Origin: Bacillota bacterium
Lineage (GTDB): Bacteria; Bacillota; Negativicutes; Sporomusales; Sporomusaceae
Assembly: GCA_023388195.1 (NCBI GenBank)
Contig: JAEWGR010000050.1
Coordinates: forward strand, 1-17,671
DNA length: 17,671 nt
Direction of reading: 5' to 3'
Shown here: piece by piece, positions 7,329 through 12,916 of the stretch
Layout: each line of letters begins with the position of its first letter
Position numbering within the stretch: position 1 is the stretch's first letter
Notes under the pieces: generated by a model
Told to the model about the DNA's origin: nothing
What the model saw: only the letters and a program-made list of their open reading frames with translations
The model's database searches: none
Made by a program: the position numbers and the translations under genes

Positions 7329-8613
7329 GGCTATGGGTCTCCCTGGTTACAAGTTGGTCGTCAGGCAGGTCGGCAATTGATATGGCAGGTTTGGGCGGAG
7401 CAATAATTGTCGTAGCCAGCGGATCTACAATCCGGGCTGCCCCACCGCCCCCACCGCTACCGGCGGAGGTTTCCACCGTCGGCAGGTGATACCGTGTTCC
7501 TATGGCAGCAGCTAATTGTCTTTTAATCGCGGCCCACAGCATAGCCCAGCGTGAAAGCACCCGGCCTTCAAGCTTACCGTCCTGCGGTCCCTGCTGCTGA
7601 GCCTGTGGATGGGACAAACCAGTCAGATAAGCAGTAATTGCGGTAATTGTGTCGCTGCTAACCCTGTGTGCCAGCGCCAAGGATACTACTTGCACCAAAT
7701 CGGCTACCATAACATTATTACGACCGCTTAATAAGGCAGTTAAGCGGGCAGCCGTCTCCATGGCCTGAGCCCCCCGCAAACTCTCCAACCTGAAGTCAAT
7801 ATATATTTTAGCCAGTACTTGCCTGAGCTCCGGGCTTACAATACTATTTGCCAGATTCCCGGCCAGCAGTCCGGGCTTGGCTGTCATCGCCGCTTGCACA
7901 TTGCCCCCGGCCAGAATATCTACTACAGCCTGATAATCATCAGGCCGCCCCATCGCAACCGTTAAATCAAACCGGTCAGATAACTGCTTTCTGACCCGGC
8001 TAAGCGGTCCCGGATCCTCATCAGGATTGGATGCCGCCCAGATACTCACCGAAACCGGCAACGTTACAACAGGCAGGCCAGGCTCCTCAATTTGTATTTG
8101 TCCCGGTCTTGTTCCCATAACATCCAGCAAGACATCGGCCACTTCAGGGGCCGTATCGGCAAGTCTGTTAATTTCATCAATAAAAATAATGCCCCGATGC
8201 GCCTGAGGAATGGTGCCTGGTAAAAGTGCCGCGAGAGGATTAACCTGATCTGTCAGTCTGGCCAGATCGATACTGCCGACAACTGACCCCACTTTTGCGG
8301 CCTGAGAAATCTCAAGAAAGGGCCGGGGAATCTCTTCTGACCCGATCGCTTCAATAACCTCTGGCAGCAAATTACGGTGCAAGGGGCAATGGGGTGCTGC
8401 GGGATCGCAATTATAGAGACAATTTTTAATACGTGTAATCGGTGGCAGCAAATCCCGTGCCGCCCGTAAAATGGTGGTTTTGCCTGTCCCCCGCAACCCC
8501 TCGGCCTGAATATGAAACGGGTGATCAGCCAGCAGGGCTGCTACCGACATTTCAACCACCCGGAATAGAGCCTGATTGCCACTGTGGCGGATAAGCCGAA
8601 AGTACCGGCTCAT
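7321..8613 (-). CDS. ChlI-like AAA+ ATPase (magnesium chelatase family)
   Basis: A 430-residue AAA+ ATPase. Seen: Walker A GLRGTGKTT (about 39-47), a Cys-bearing insert (NCLYNCDPAAPHC, about 64-76), the ChlI hallmark VGSIDL (about 112-117), Walker B GIIFIDEINRL (about 141-151) and sensor/arginine region ASNPDEDPGPLSRVRKQLSDRFDL (about 194-217). A longer helical lid follows, then a Gly-rich tail near the C-terminus. The start chosen is the ATG with GGAGGTGA seven bases upstream; the frame stays open for 33 more codons, but those lack a ribosome site. It is translationally coupled to the VWA gene. In chelatases, the ATPase hexamer and the VWA subunit drive metal insertion by a large CobN/ChlH subunit, but no such subunit is in this window, so the function stays open. 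Confidence 0.85.
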   Translation of the reverse strand: MSRYFRLIRHSGNQALFRVVEMSVAALLADHPFHIQAEGLRGTGKTTILRAARDLLPPITRIKNCLYNCDPAAPHCPLHRNLLPEVIEAIGSEEIPRPFLEISQAAKVGSVVGSIDLARLTDQVNPLAALLPGTIPQAHRGIIFIDEINRLADTAPEVADVLLDVMGTRPGQIQIEEPGLPVVTLPVSVSIWAASNPDEDPGPLSRVRKQLSDRFDLTVAMGRPDDYQAVVDILAGGNVQAAMTAKPGLLAGNLANSIVSPELRQVLAKIYIDFRLESLRGAQAMETAARLTALLSGRNNVMVADLVQVVSLALAHRVSSDTITAITAYLTGLSHPQAQQQGPQDGKLEGRVLSRWAMLWAAIKRQLAAAIGTRYHLPTVETSAGSGGGGGAARIVDPLATTIIAPPKPAISIADLPDDQLVTRETHSHG

Positions 8614-8700
8614 AGATTCACCTCCAGATCTTTTCTCCACTGTATTGTTCCCGCCGGGCTGACTTACATACAGCAGAGGACGAGCAATAATAGCAATAAA

Positions 8701-8740
8701 CAAACAGCCCATAGCAAATATTTGCCACCCCAGCTGTTTG
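8701..8740. repeat. Nested dyads in the divergent intergenic region
   Basis: CAAACAG (8701-8707) and CTGTTTG (8734-8740) flank the 12-bp perfect palindrome GCAAATATTTGC (8714-8725). This lies in the 258-base gap between the divergent chelatase-like pair and aldA. It may be an operator. No gene is supported in the gap. Confidence 0.4.
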
Positions 8741-8760
8741 CTAAAGGACTATCCTGTTCT

Positions 8761-8788
8761 TTGTCAAATATATACAGTCAACTATCTA
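8761..8788 (+). promoter_or_regulatory. Possible promoter of aldA
   Basis: TTGTCA (8761-8766), a 16-bp spacer and TATCTA (8783-8788). The -10 match is weak. It sits about 85 bases before the GTG start. Confidence 0.3.
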
Positions 8789-8871
8789 AACTGTTGCTGC
8801 AGTTTACCAGGGATATCGACCCTGGCAGAGCACTATGGTTTAGAGGCAATGACAATTGAGGGGGAATAGGC

Positions 8872-10320
8872 GTGAAAATCCATCAAATGTTCATTAATGG
8901 TGAGTTTATTCAAAACCGCGCAGGCCGGATGATTTCTGTAATTAATCCAGCCACAGAACAGGTCATTTCCGAAATTCCCGAAGGTACGCCGGAAGATGTC
9001 AATACAGCCGTTAATGCGGCTGAACAGGCACAAAAATCGTGGGCTAAGTTACCAGCAATTGAAAGAGCCAGGTATATCAAGGAAATTGCCCAAAGAGTCC
9101 GTGAGAACGCCGAAGAAATTGCCAGGGTTATTGCCGAAGAACAAGGCAAGATTTTGCCTCTGGCACGGGTTGAAGCCAACTTTACTGCCGATTATATGGA
9201 TTATATGGCTGAGTTTGCCCGCCGCTATGAGGGCGAGATCATCCAAAGTGACCGGCCCAACGAGAATATTTTTTTATTTAAAATGCCAATCGGTGTTATT
9301 GCCGGCATCCTGCCCTGGAACTTTCCTTTTTTCCTAATTGCCCGCAAACTGGCACCGGCCCTGGTGACAGGTAACACCATCGTAATAAAACCAAGCAGAG
9401 AAACACCGAATAACGCGTTTGAGTTTGCTAAACTTGTTGCGCAAACGGCACTGCCGAAAGGAGTATTTAATCTGGTCTCAGGCGCAGGCGCCGTTGTCGG
9501 CAACGCCCTTGCCGGCCACCCGAAAGTAGGTATGGTCAGTTTCACCGGCAGCGTGGATGGCGGCATTGCCATTATGCGGGCAGCAGCAGAAAACGTTACT
9601 AAAGTTTCCCTCGAGTTGGGAGGCAAAGCACCTGCCATTGTAATGCCTGATGCTGACCTTGATTTAGCCGCAGCCAGCATTCGCGATTCGCGTATTATTA
9701 ATAGCGGTCAGGTATGCAACTGCGCCGAAAGAGTGTATGTACATGAATCAGTGGCCGATAAATTTACTGAAAAAATAATTACTGCTATGCGCAATACTAC
9801 CTATGGCAATCCACTTACCCAACCGGATATTGACATGGGGCCAATGGTCAGCAAAACGCAACTCGAACTTGTGGAAGCCGCTGTAAAACAGGCACTGGCT
9901 GATGGAGCTCATCTGGCCTTAGGAGGGAAACGGGCCCAAACAGCAGAGGGGTTTTATTTTGAACCTACCGTCCTTACTCACTGCCAGCAACACACTGCGA
10001 TTATGCAAAAAGAAGTCTTTGGTCCAGTATTGCCAATTGCCACATTTAAAGATCTGGATGAAGCGATTGAATTAGCTAACGATTGTGAGTACGGCCTGAC
10101 CTCGTCCATCTATACCAAAAGCCTTGATGTAGCTATGCGGGCCTGCAAGGAAATCAAGTTCGGTGAGACCTATGTCAACAGAGAAAACTTCGAAGCAATG
10201 CAAGGGTTCCACGCCGGCTGGCGCAAATCAGGAATTGGCGGCGCAGACGGCAAGCATGGCCTCGAGGAATATCTGCAAACCCATGTAGTCTATATGCAAT
10301 ATAACCAAAATATAAAATAA
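8872..10320 (+). CDS. aldA: Lactaldehyde/glycolaldehyde dehydrogenase (AldA-like)
   Basis: NAD-dependent aldehyde dehydrogenase, 482 residues, very close in sequence pattern to E. coli AldA, which oxidises L-lactaldehyde to lactate and glycolaldehyde to glycolate. Seen: PWNFP with N150, K173 in VIKPS, the cofactor-binding GSV loop (about 226-228), general base E248 in LELGGKAP, and catalytic C282 in NSGQVCNCAERVYV. The C-terminal signature YVNRENFEAMQGFHAGWRKSG is the part most specific for AldA. The GTG start is chosen because GAGGGGGA lies about six bases upstream and the protein begins in register with the family. It is monocistronic and followed by structured non-coding DNA. Such enzymes usually serve fucose, rhamnose or diol breakdown, but no pathway partner is nearby. 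Confidence 0.93.
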   Translation: MKIHQMFINGEFIQNRAGRMISVINPATEQVISEIPEGTPEDVNTAVNAAEQAQKSWAKLPAIERARYIKEIAQRVRENAEEIARVIAEEQGKILPLARVEANFTADYMDYMAEFARRYEGEIIQSDRPNENIFLFKMPIGVIAGILPWNFPFFLIARKLAPALVTGNTIVIKPSRETPNNAFEFAKLVAQTALPKGVFNLVSGAGAVVGNALAGHPKVGMVSFTGSVDGGIAIMRAAAENVTKVSLELGGKAPAIVMPDADLDLAAASIRDSRIINSGQVCNCAERVYVHESVADKFTEKIITAMRNTTYGNPLTQPDIDMGPMVSKTQLELVEAAVKQALADGAHLALGGKRAQTAEGFYFEPTVLTHCQQHTAIMQKEVFGPVLPIATFKDLDEAIELANDCEYGLTSSIYTKSLDVAMRACKEIKFGETYVNRENFEAMQGFHAGWRKSGIGGADGKHGLEEYLQTHVVYMQYNQNIK

Positions 10321-10353
10321 AGGCCGCGTATGTATCTACAATAAGCCTAAATA

Positions 10354-10403
10354 TAAGAAAAGACTTGGCTTGTGCCAAGTCTCTCAAAACGCCGGCAGAA
10401 GCC
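10354..10403. repeat. 50-nt direct repeat, copy 1, with terminator-like hairpin
   Basis: It is 47/50 identical to the second copy 101 bases downstream. It contains the perfect 9-bp stem AGACTTGGC/GCCAAGTCT with a 4-nt loop. Read on the minus strand, the hairpin is followed by TTTTCTTA, so it looks like an intrinsic terminator in that direction. A GCCGGCAGAAGCC tail lies outside the hairpin. Confidence 0.85.
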
Positions 10404-10422
10404 TTAGTCGTCGTTCTTACTT

Positions 10423-10453
10423 ATGCTCAGAAAATGATATACTTTCTGAGCAT
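10423..10453. terminator. 11-bp hairpin between the two repeats
   Basis: Perfect stem ATGCTCAGAAA/TTTCTGAGCAT (10423-10433 with 10443-10453), 9-nt loop. No long T-tract on either strand, so its role is not clear. Confidence 0.45.
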
Positions 10454-10454
10454 G

Positions 10455-10504
10455 TAAGAAAAGACTTGGCTTGTACCAAGTCTATCAAGACGCCGGCAGA
10501 AGCC
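10455..10504. repeat. 50-nt direct repeat, copy 2
   Basis: Differs from copy 1 at three positions. One change removes the loop-closing G-C pair, leaving an 8-bp stem with a 6-nt loop; the minus-strand TTTTCTTA after the hairpin is kept. Confidence 0.85.
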
Positions 10505-10558
10505 GCCTGTGCCCTTTGGGTATAGGTGTTCTTATTCAATACATTCTGCTAGACCAAA

Positions 10559-10598
10559 AAAACCGGGACTGCACTTGTATGTGGGCAGTCCCGGTTTT
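10559..10598. terminator. Strong bidirectional terminator
   Basis: A perfect 14-bp stem (10559-10572 with 10585-10598) with a 12-nt loop. On the plus strand it ends in TTTTGCTTTT and could end aldA transcription. On the minus strand it is followed by a seven-T tract and could stop read-through from the structured RNA upstream on that strand. Confidence 0.9.
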
Positions 10599-10627
10599 GC
10601 TTTTCTGCCCGGCCTACAGTAAAAACA

Positions 10628-10667
10628 GCGATATACTCCTATGAAGCTATCGCCCTAGGCTGGAGTA
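10628..10667. other. Interleaved dyads (possible pseudoknot)
   Basis: GCGATA (10628-10633) pairs with TATCGC (10648-10653), while TACTCC (10634-10639) pairs with GGAGTA (10662-10667). The arms are in the A-B-A'-B' order of an H-type pseudoknot. On the minus strand the last arm is followed by TGTTTTTA. Confidence 0.35.
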
Positions 10668-10670
10668 AAT

Positions 10671-10702
10671 CAAAAAGGACTTACCAGTGTATGGTAAGCC
10701 CT
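10671..10702 (-). terminator. Terminator of the structured RNA
   Basis: On the minus strand, an AGG-G-CTTACCA stem pairs with TGGTAAG-T-CCT (10 pairs, one mismatch, 5-nt loop) and runs into TTTTT. Confidence 0.8.
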
Positions 10703-10867
10703 GTTAATCCAAAATGCCGTTCCTTTATATGTCCAAACCTGCACCCGGCAGGTGGGTATCCTGAGATCTGTTTTTGCCCTCCACGCTTAGATGGCCCGGC
10801 AGCTGCACACCATTGAATTCCCTGTTTATCAAAGTAGGTTGGACATATTCAAGTTGACGTTCATCCT
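10671..10867 (-). ncRNA. Structured orphan RNA, cobalamin-riboswitch-like
   Basis: A minus-strand RNA of about 200 nt with its own promoter and terminator. A closing stem of 13 pairs with one bulge joins 10836-10848 to 10727-10740. Inside, read on the minus strand, are AAACAGGGAATTC (complement of 10815-10827), GCAGCTGCC (10798-10806), AAGCG (10784-10788), CAGGATACC (10755-10763) and CCTGCC (10747-10752). Order and wording recall a cobalamin riboswitch (AAAAGGGAA, GCTGCC..., CAGGAKACCTGCC). However, the AAAATCC, CGCAACTG, CCACTG and GGAAGG parts are missing, and four bases split the final box. No gene follows on that strand. A degenerate or variant riboswitch, or an unrelated family RNA, are both possible. 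Confidence 0.5.
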
Positions 10868-10878
10868 AGATTAATTAT

Positions 10879-10907
10879 ATTTTAACATATTATTAATCTA
10901 AGAGCAA
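10879..10907 (-). promoter_or_regulatory. Predicted promoter of the structured RNA
   Basis: Minus-strand TTGCTC (complement of 10902-10907), a 17-bp spacer and TAAAAT (10879-10884), in an AT-rich patch with an overlapping TATAAT. It lies between the MarR-GNAT stop and the RNA. Confidence 0.5.
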
Positions 10908-10940
10908 TCCTGATAATCACCGGCAAATCAGAACTCCCGT

Positions 10941-11858
10941 TTACAACATGAGATCCCACCGTTCCTCCTGCAGCCCATTCTTCCAGGTATCATTTCCAAC
11001 CTGCTGCGTTGGCGTAAAACCAAAACTTTTATATAAATGACAGGCGGCATCCAGGCCCTGGAAGGTCCATAGCAAAACCTGCTTATATTTCTTTTCCCGC
11101 GCATATTCCATGGCCGCCGCCAACAGACGCCGTCCCAGACCGAGCCCGCGAAACTCGGGCTCAATAAGAAACCATCTTAGCTGAGCGGTTTTCTCATCCA
11201 AATCAACCATGCCAATAAAACCGGCAATCTTGTCATTAACCTGAGCCACCCAGATTGCACCGGTTTGTGGATCCTCTGCATATTGTAATAGACTTGCCAG
11301 TACATAACGCTCAAAAGCCACTGGCTCTAAATTATATTCCTGATAATAGAGTACACAATGCCTGTAAGCAATATATCCTAAATCGCCCGGCTGCCCGGTA
11401 CGGATGGTAATCACGCGCGTACTGTCATGAGATAGAATCTTGCGAACACCGTGCAGAAGGTTGATCAGCTCCTGTTGCTGATGTAAAGGCAGCTCTGCCA
11501 GGATACTTCCGATCTGCTGCGTCGAGGCTTCGGCCAGATTTCCGAACGTCGCCTGCCCCTGCTCTGTTAATGATAAAACCTGAGCCCTGCCGTCAGCCGG
11601 AGAACGGGATTTGATAACTAATTTTTCTGATAGCAACCGGTTCAATATGCGACTCAGATAGCCAGGATCAATCTGTAATAACCTGGTTAAATCACTTGCA
11701 GTACACGGCCCGGCCTTATCCATTTCAAGCAATACTCTTGCTTCAGCCAGAGAATACGGGCTATCTAATATATTCTTATTAACCAGGCCAATAAAGTGAG
11801 TATAAAACCGGTTGAACTCCCTGATAACCTCTGCCCTGTTTCTCATCTCTTGATCCAC
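10941..11858 (-). CDS. MarR-GNAT fusion: regulator with acetyltransferase domain
   Basis: A 305-residue two-domain protein. Residues about 1-140 are a MarR-family winged helix: an ARVLLEM core helix, the recognition region DLTRLLQIDPGYLSRILNRL, and the wing SPADGRAQVLSLTEQG. Residues about 148-305 are a GNAT N-acetyltransferase with the acetyl-CoA pyrophosphate loop RGLGLGRRLL (about 235-244) and a C-terminal YKSFGF strand. Such fusions are a known class; they act as DNA-binding proteins, and the acetyl acceptor is generally unknown. The start is GTG because AGGGAGGGG lies six to seven bases upstream; the ATG four codons on is the alternative. An operator-like dyad overlaps its promoter, suggesting self-repression. 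It is not in an operon. Confidence 0.9.
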   Translation of the reverse strand: MDQEMRNRAEVIREFNRFYTHFIGLVNKNILDSPYSLAEARVLLEMDKAGPCTASDLTRLLQIDPGYLSRILNRLLSEKLVIKSRSPADGRAQVLSLTEQGQATFGNLAEASTQQIGSILAELPLHQQQELINLLHGVRKILSHDSTRVITIRTGQPGDLGYIAYRHCVLYYQEYNLEPVAFERYVLASLLQYAEDPQTGAIWVAQVNDKIAGFIGMVDLDEKTAQLRWFLIEPEFRGLGLGRRLLAAAMEYAREKKYKQVLLWTFQGLDAACHLYKSFGFTPTQQVGNDTWKNGLQEERWDLML

Positions 11859-11906
11859 AAAAAACCCCTCCCTGCTACATCTGCCAGTGTAAGCAATCTT
11901 AATAAT

Positions 11907-11935
11907 AATATAATAAAAATATTTGACTTAGTCAA
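11907..11935 (-). promoter_or_regulatory. Promoter of the MarR-GNAT gene
   Basis: Minus-strand TTGACT (complement of 11930-11935), a 17-bp spacer and TATATT (complement of 11907-11912, 5/6). It lies about 50 bases upstream of the GTG start. Confidence 0.6.
11923..11935. promoter_or_regulatory. MarR-type operator dyad
   Basis: TTGACT-T-AGTCAA is a 6-bp perfect dyad around one central base. One half-site is the -35 box of the MarR-GNAT promoter, a classic layout for autorepression. The rest of 11936-12138 is AT-rich, and I found no convincing promoter for the next gene there. Confidence 0.55.
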
Positions 11936-12138
11936 CTATATTTATTTGCATAAGACTTGCCTCTGGAACAGTGGTTATGCCCTCTTGCCTATATCAAAAG
12001 TTTACTGCTTCAAAATTTTACAGGCTATACATTATCAGCACTTCATGTATATTGAATACATATAGGTTCAAAAAAGGATAAACTTGGTTAGTAGAGAATC
12101 AATATAAATAAATAAGATTACTTAAGGGAGGTTTACCA

Positions 12139-12291
12139 ATGGCAGATATCTTTTACAAATGCGTAGAATGTGGCTGGATTCTTGAGGCAGCGGAAGGGAA
12201 GAAGCCGGAGACCTGTGAAAAATGCGGCGGCAACGCTACTATTATTGCAGTCGCTCAACAGCCTGGTCAGTTTGGCTGTGTTGGTAAATAG
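12139..12291 (+). CDS. Small zinc-ribbon/rubredoxin-like protein
   Basis: A 50-residue cytoplasmic protein with two CxxC knuckles: CVEC at residues 8-11 and CEKC near 26-29. These fit a single tetra-cysteine metal site (zinc ribbon or desulforedoxin/rubredoxin-like). A fifth cysteine lies near the C-terminus (FGCVG). The start is ATG with AAGGGAGG seven bases upstream. It is a single gene ending at a perfect terminator. Its function is not recognisable: it could be an iron redox protein or a structural zinc protein, since the spacing around each CxxC does not decide between Fe and Zn. Confidence 0.85.
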   Translation: MADIFYKCVECGWILEAAEGKKPETCEKCGGNATIIAVAQQPGQFGCVGK

Positions 12292-12308
12292 ACAGGGCTT
12301 CCCCAATT

Positions 12309-12340
12309 TGATCCTTTGTTAACAAAGGATCAGTTTTTTT
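12309..12340 (+). terminator. Terminator of the small zinc-ribbon gene
   Basis: A 24-base perfect palindrome (12309-12332; 10-bp stem, TTAA loop) is followed by G and seven T. Confidence 0.93.
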
Positions 12341-12361
12341 GATTATTTTGCGTTAACCCTT

Positions 12362-12390
12362 TTGACATATTTTTTGAGCCAGGTTATAAT
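12362..12390 (+). promoter_or_regulatory. Consensus sigma-A promoter
   Basis: Perfect TTGACA (12362-12367), a 17-bp spacer and perfect TATAAT (12385-12390), placing the transcript start near 12397, just ahead of the riboswitch. Confidence 0.9.
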
Positions 12391-12409
12391 GAGATAATTT
12401 AATATTCTC

Positions 12410-12496
12410 TAAAGGGGAGTAGCTTTACAGATAGTATCAACAACATGGCTATACAGCCTGGTACTATCGTTGGGTAACCAATAAGCCAGACCTTTA
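12410..12496 (+). promoter_or_regulatory. yybP-ykoY (Mn2+) riboswitch aptamer
   Basis: It contains the hallmark AAAGGGGAGTAGC, and P1 forms from TAAAGG (12410-12415) and CCTTTA (12491-12496). A GATAGTA/TACTATC helix carries the conserved TCAACA side, and GTTGGGTAACCAA and CCAGACCTTT follow, as in characterised members such as the L. lactis yoaB element. This family senses Mn2+ through two docked helices and normally switches on Mn2+ exporters. Here it precedes a zinc-ribbon/kinase gene pair. Confidence 0.85.
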
Positions 12497-12530
12497 GTAT
12501 AGTGCTTACTGTACTAAAGGTCTGGCTTAT
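12481..12530 (+). promoter_or_regulatory. Riboswitch expression-platform hairpin without U-tract
   Basis: A perfect 19-bp stem (12481-12499 with 12512-12530). Its 5' arm contains the 3' strand of aptamer P1, so the two are mutually exclusive. TCGCATAAC follows rather than a T-tract, and the ribosome site is about 85 bases further, so neither usual mode of control is obvious. Confidence 0.75.
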
Positions 12531-12543
12531 TCGCATAACATTG

Positions 12544-12582
12544 ATGACCTAAGGTGCAAAACAGTTCTACACCTTAGGTCAT
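12544..12582 (+). terminator. Second leader hairpin, weak terminator-like
   Basis: A perfect 13-bp stem (12544-12556 with 12570-12582) followed by TACTTTACTTAT, which is only partly T-rich. It lies between the riboswitch hairpin and the ribosome site. Confidence 0.45.
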
Positions 12583-12628
12583 TACTTTACTTATATAACA
12601 AAATACCTTTGATAAGGAGGCTGTTTTT

Positions 12629-12916
12629 ATGAAATGTCAACGTTGTCAAAACGAATTACATCCCCATTACAATTTCTGCCCGGTCTGTGGAGTTCAGGCA
12701 AAGCCGACCTGCAGTAATTGCCGGAAAGAGGTACATGCCGAGTGGGTAAATTGCCCGTTTTGCGGTGCCAATCTCAAGGCTCCGCAAAGCCCGCCAGCAA
12801 GCAAGCCGCCGCTGGTCCCGCCCCAATACAGCCACCCCCGCTATTATGACAGAAGTAACTCTTCGGAAAATTATAATCGGCGCAAAAAAGGGTTCCTTGA
12901 CCGTTTTTTTTCCTAA
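12629..12916 (+). CDS. Double zinc-ribbon protein (N-terminal part of a zinc-ribbon kinase?)
   Basis: A 95-residue protein with two four-cysteine zinc ribbons: C3, C6, C17, C20 and C28, C31, C42, C45 (double zinc ribbon, DZR type). A proline-rich stretch follows (about 52-68), then a basic tail KKGFLDRFFS. The start is ATG with AAGGAGG eight bases upstream. The stop comes just after a run of eight T (12904-12911). Reading one base back at that run continues without a stop into the kinase domain, giving a predicted 356-residue zinc-ribbon kinase. The 95-residue form is therefore either the whole product, the unshifted product of programmed frameshifting, or a truncated gene. It is expressed from the Mn2+ riboswitch leader. 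Confidence 0.85.
   Translation: MKCQRCQNELHPHYNFCPVCGVQAKPTCSNCRKEVHAEWVNCPFCGANLKAPQSPPASKPPLVPPQYSHPRYYDRSNSSENYNRRKKGFLDRFFS

Noticed and set aside
8584..8859. 91-codon plus-strand frame before aldA
   Set aside because: Begins inside the opposite-strand ATPase gene and occupies the divergent promoter region; no ribosome site.
9225..9680. 151-codon open frame antisense to aldA
   Set aside because: Shadow of a highly conserved dehydrogenase; no start signals.
10175..10387. 70-codon minus-strand frame starting within the 50-nt repeat
   Set aside because: Runs antisense into aldA and has no ribosome site. I looked at it as a possible target of the orphan RNA but find no support.
10354..10504. 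ANTAR-type dual hairpins downstream of a B12-like element (as in ethanolamine small RNAs)
   Set aside because: ANTAR sites need six-base loops with A at position 1 and G at position 4; the loops here (CACAAG, TACAAG, or nine bases) do not fit.
11796..12065. 89-codon plus-strand frame before the small zinc-ribbon gene
   Set aside because: Starts inside the MarR-GNAT gene on the other strand and crosses its promoter; low-complexity AT-rich codons.
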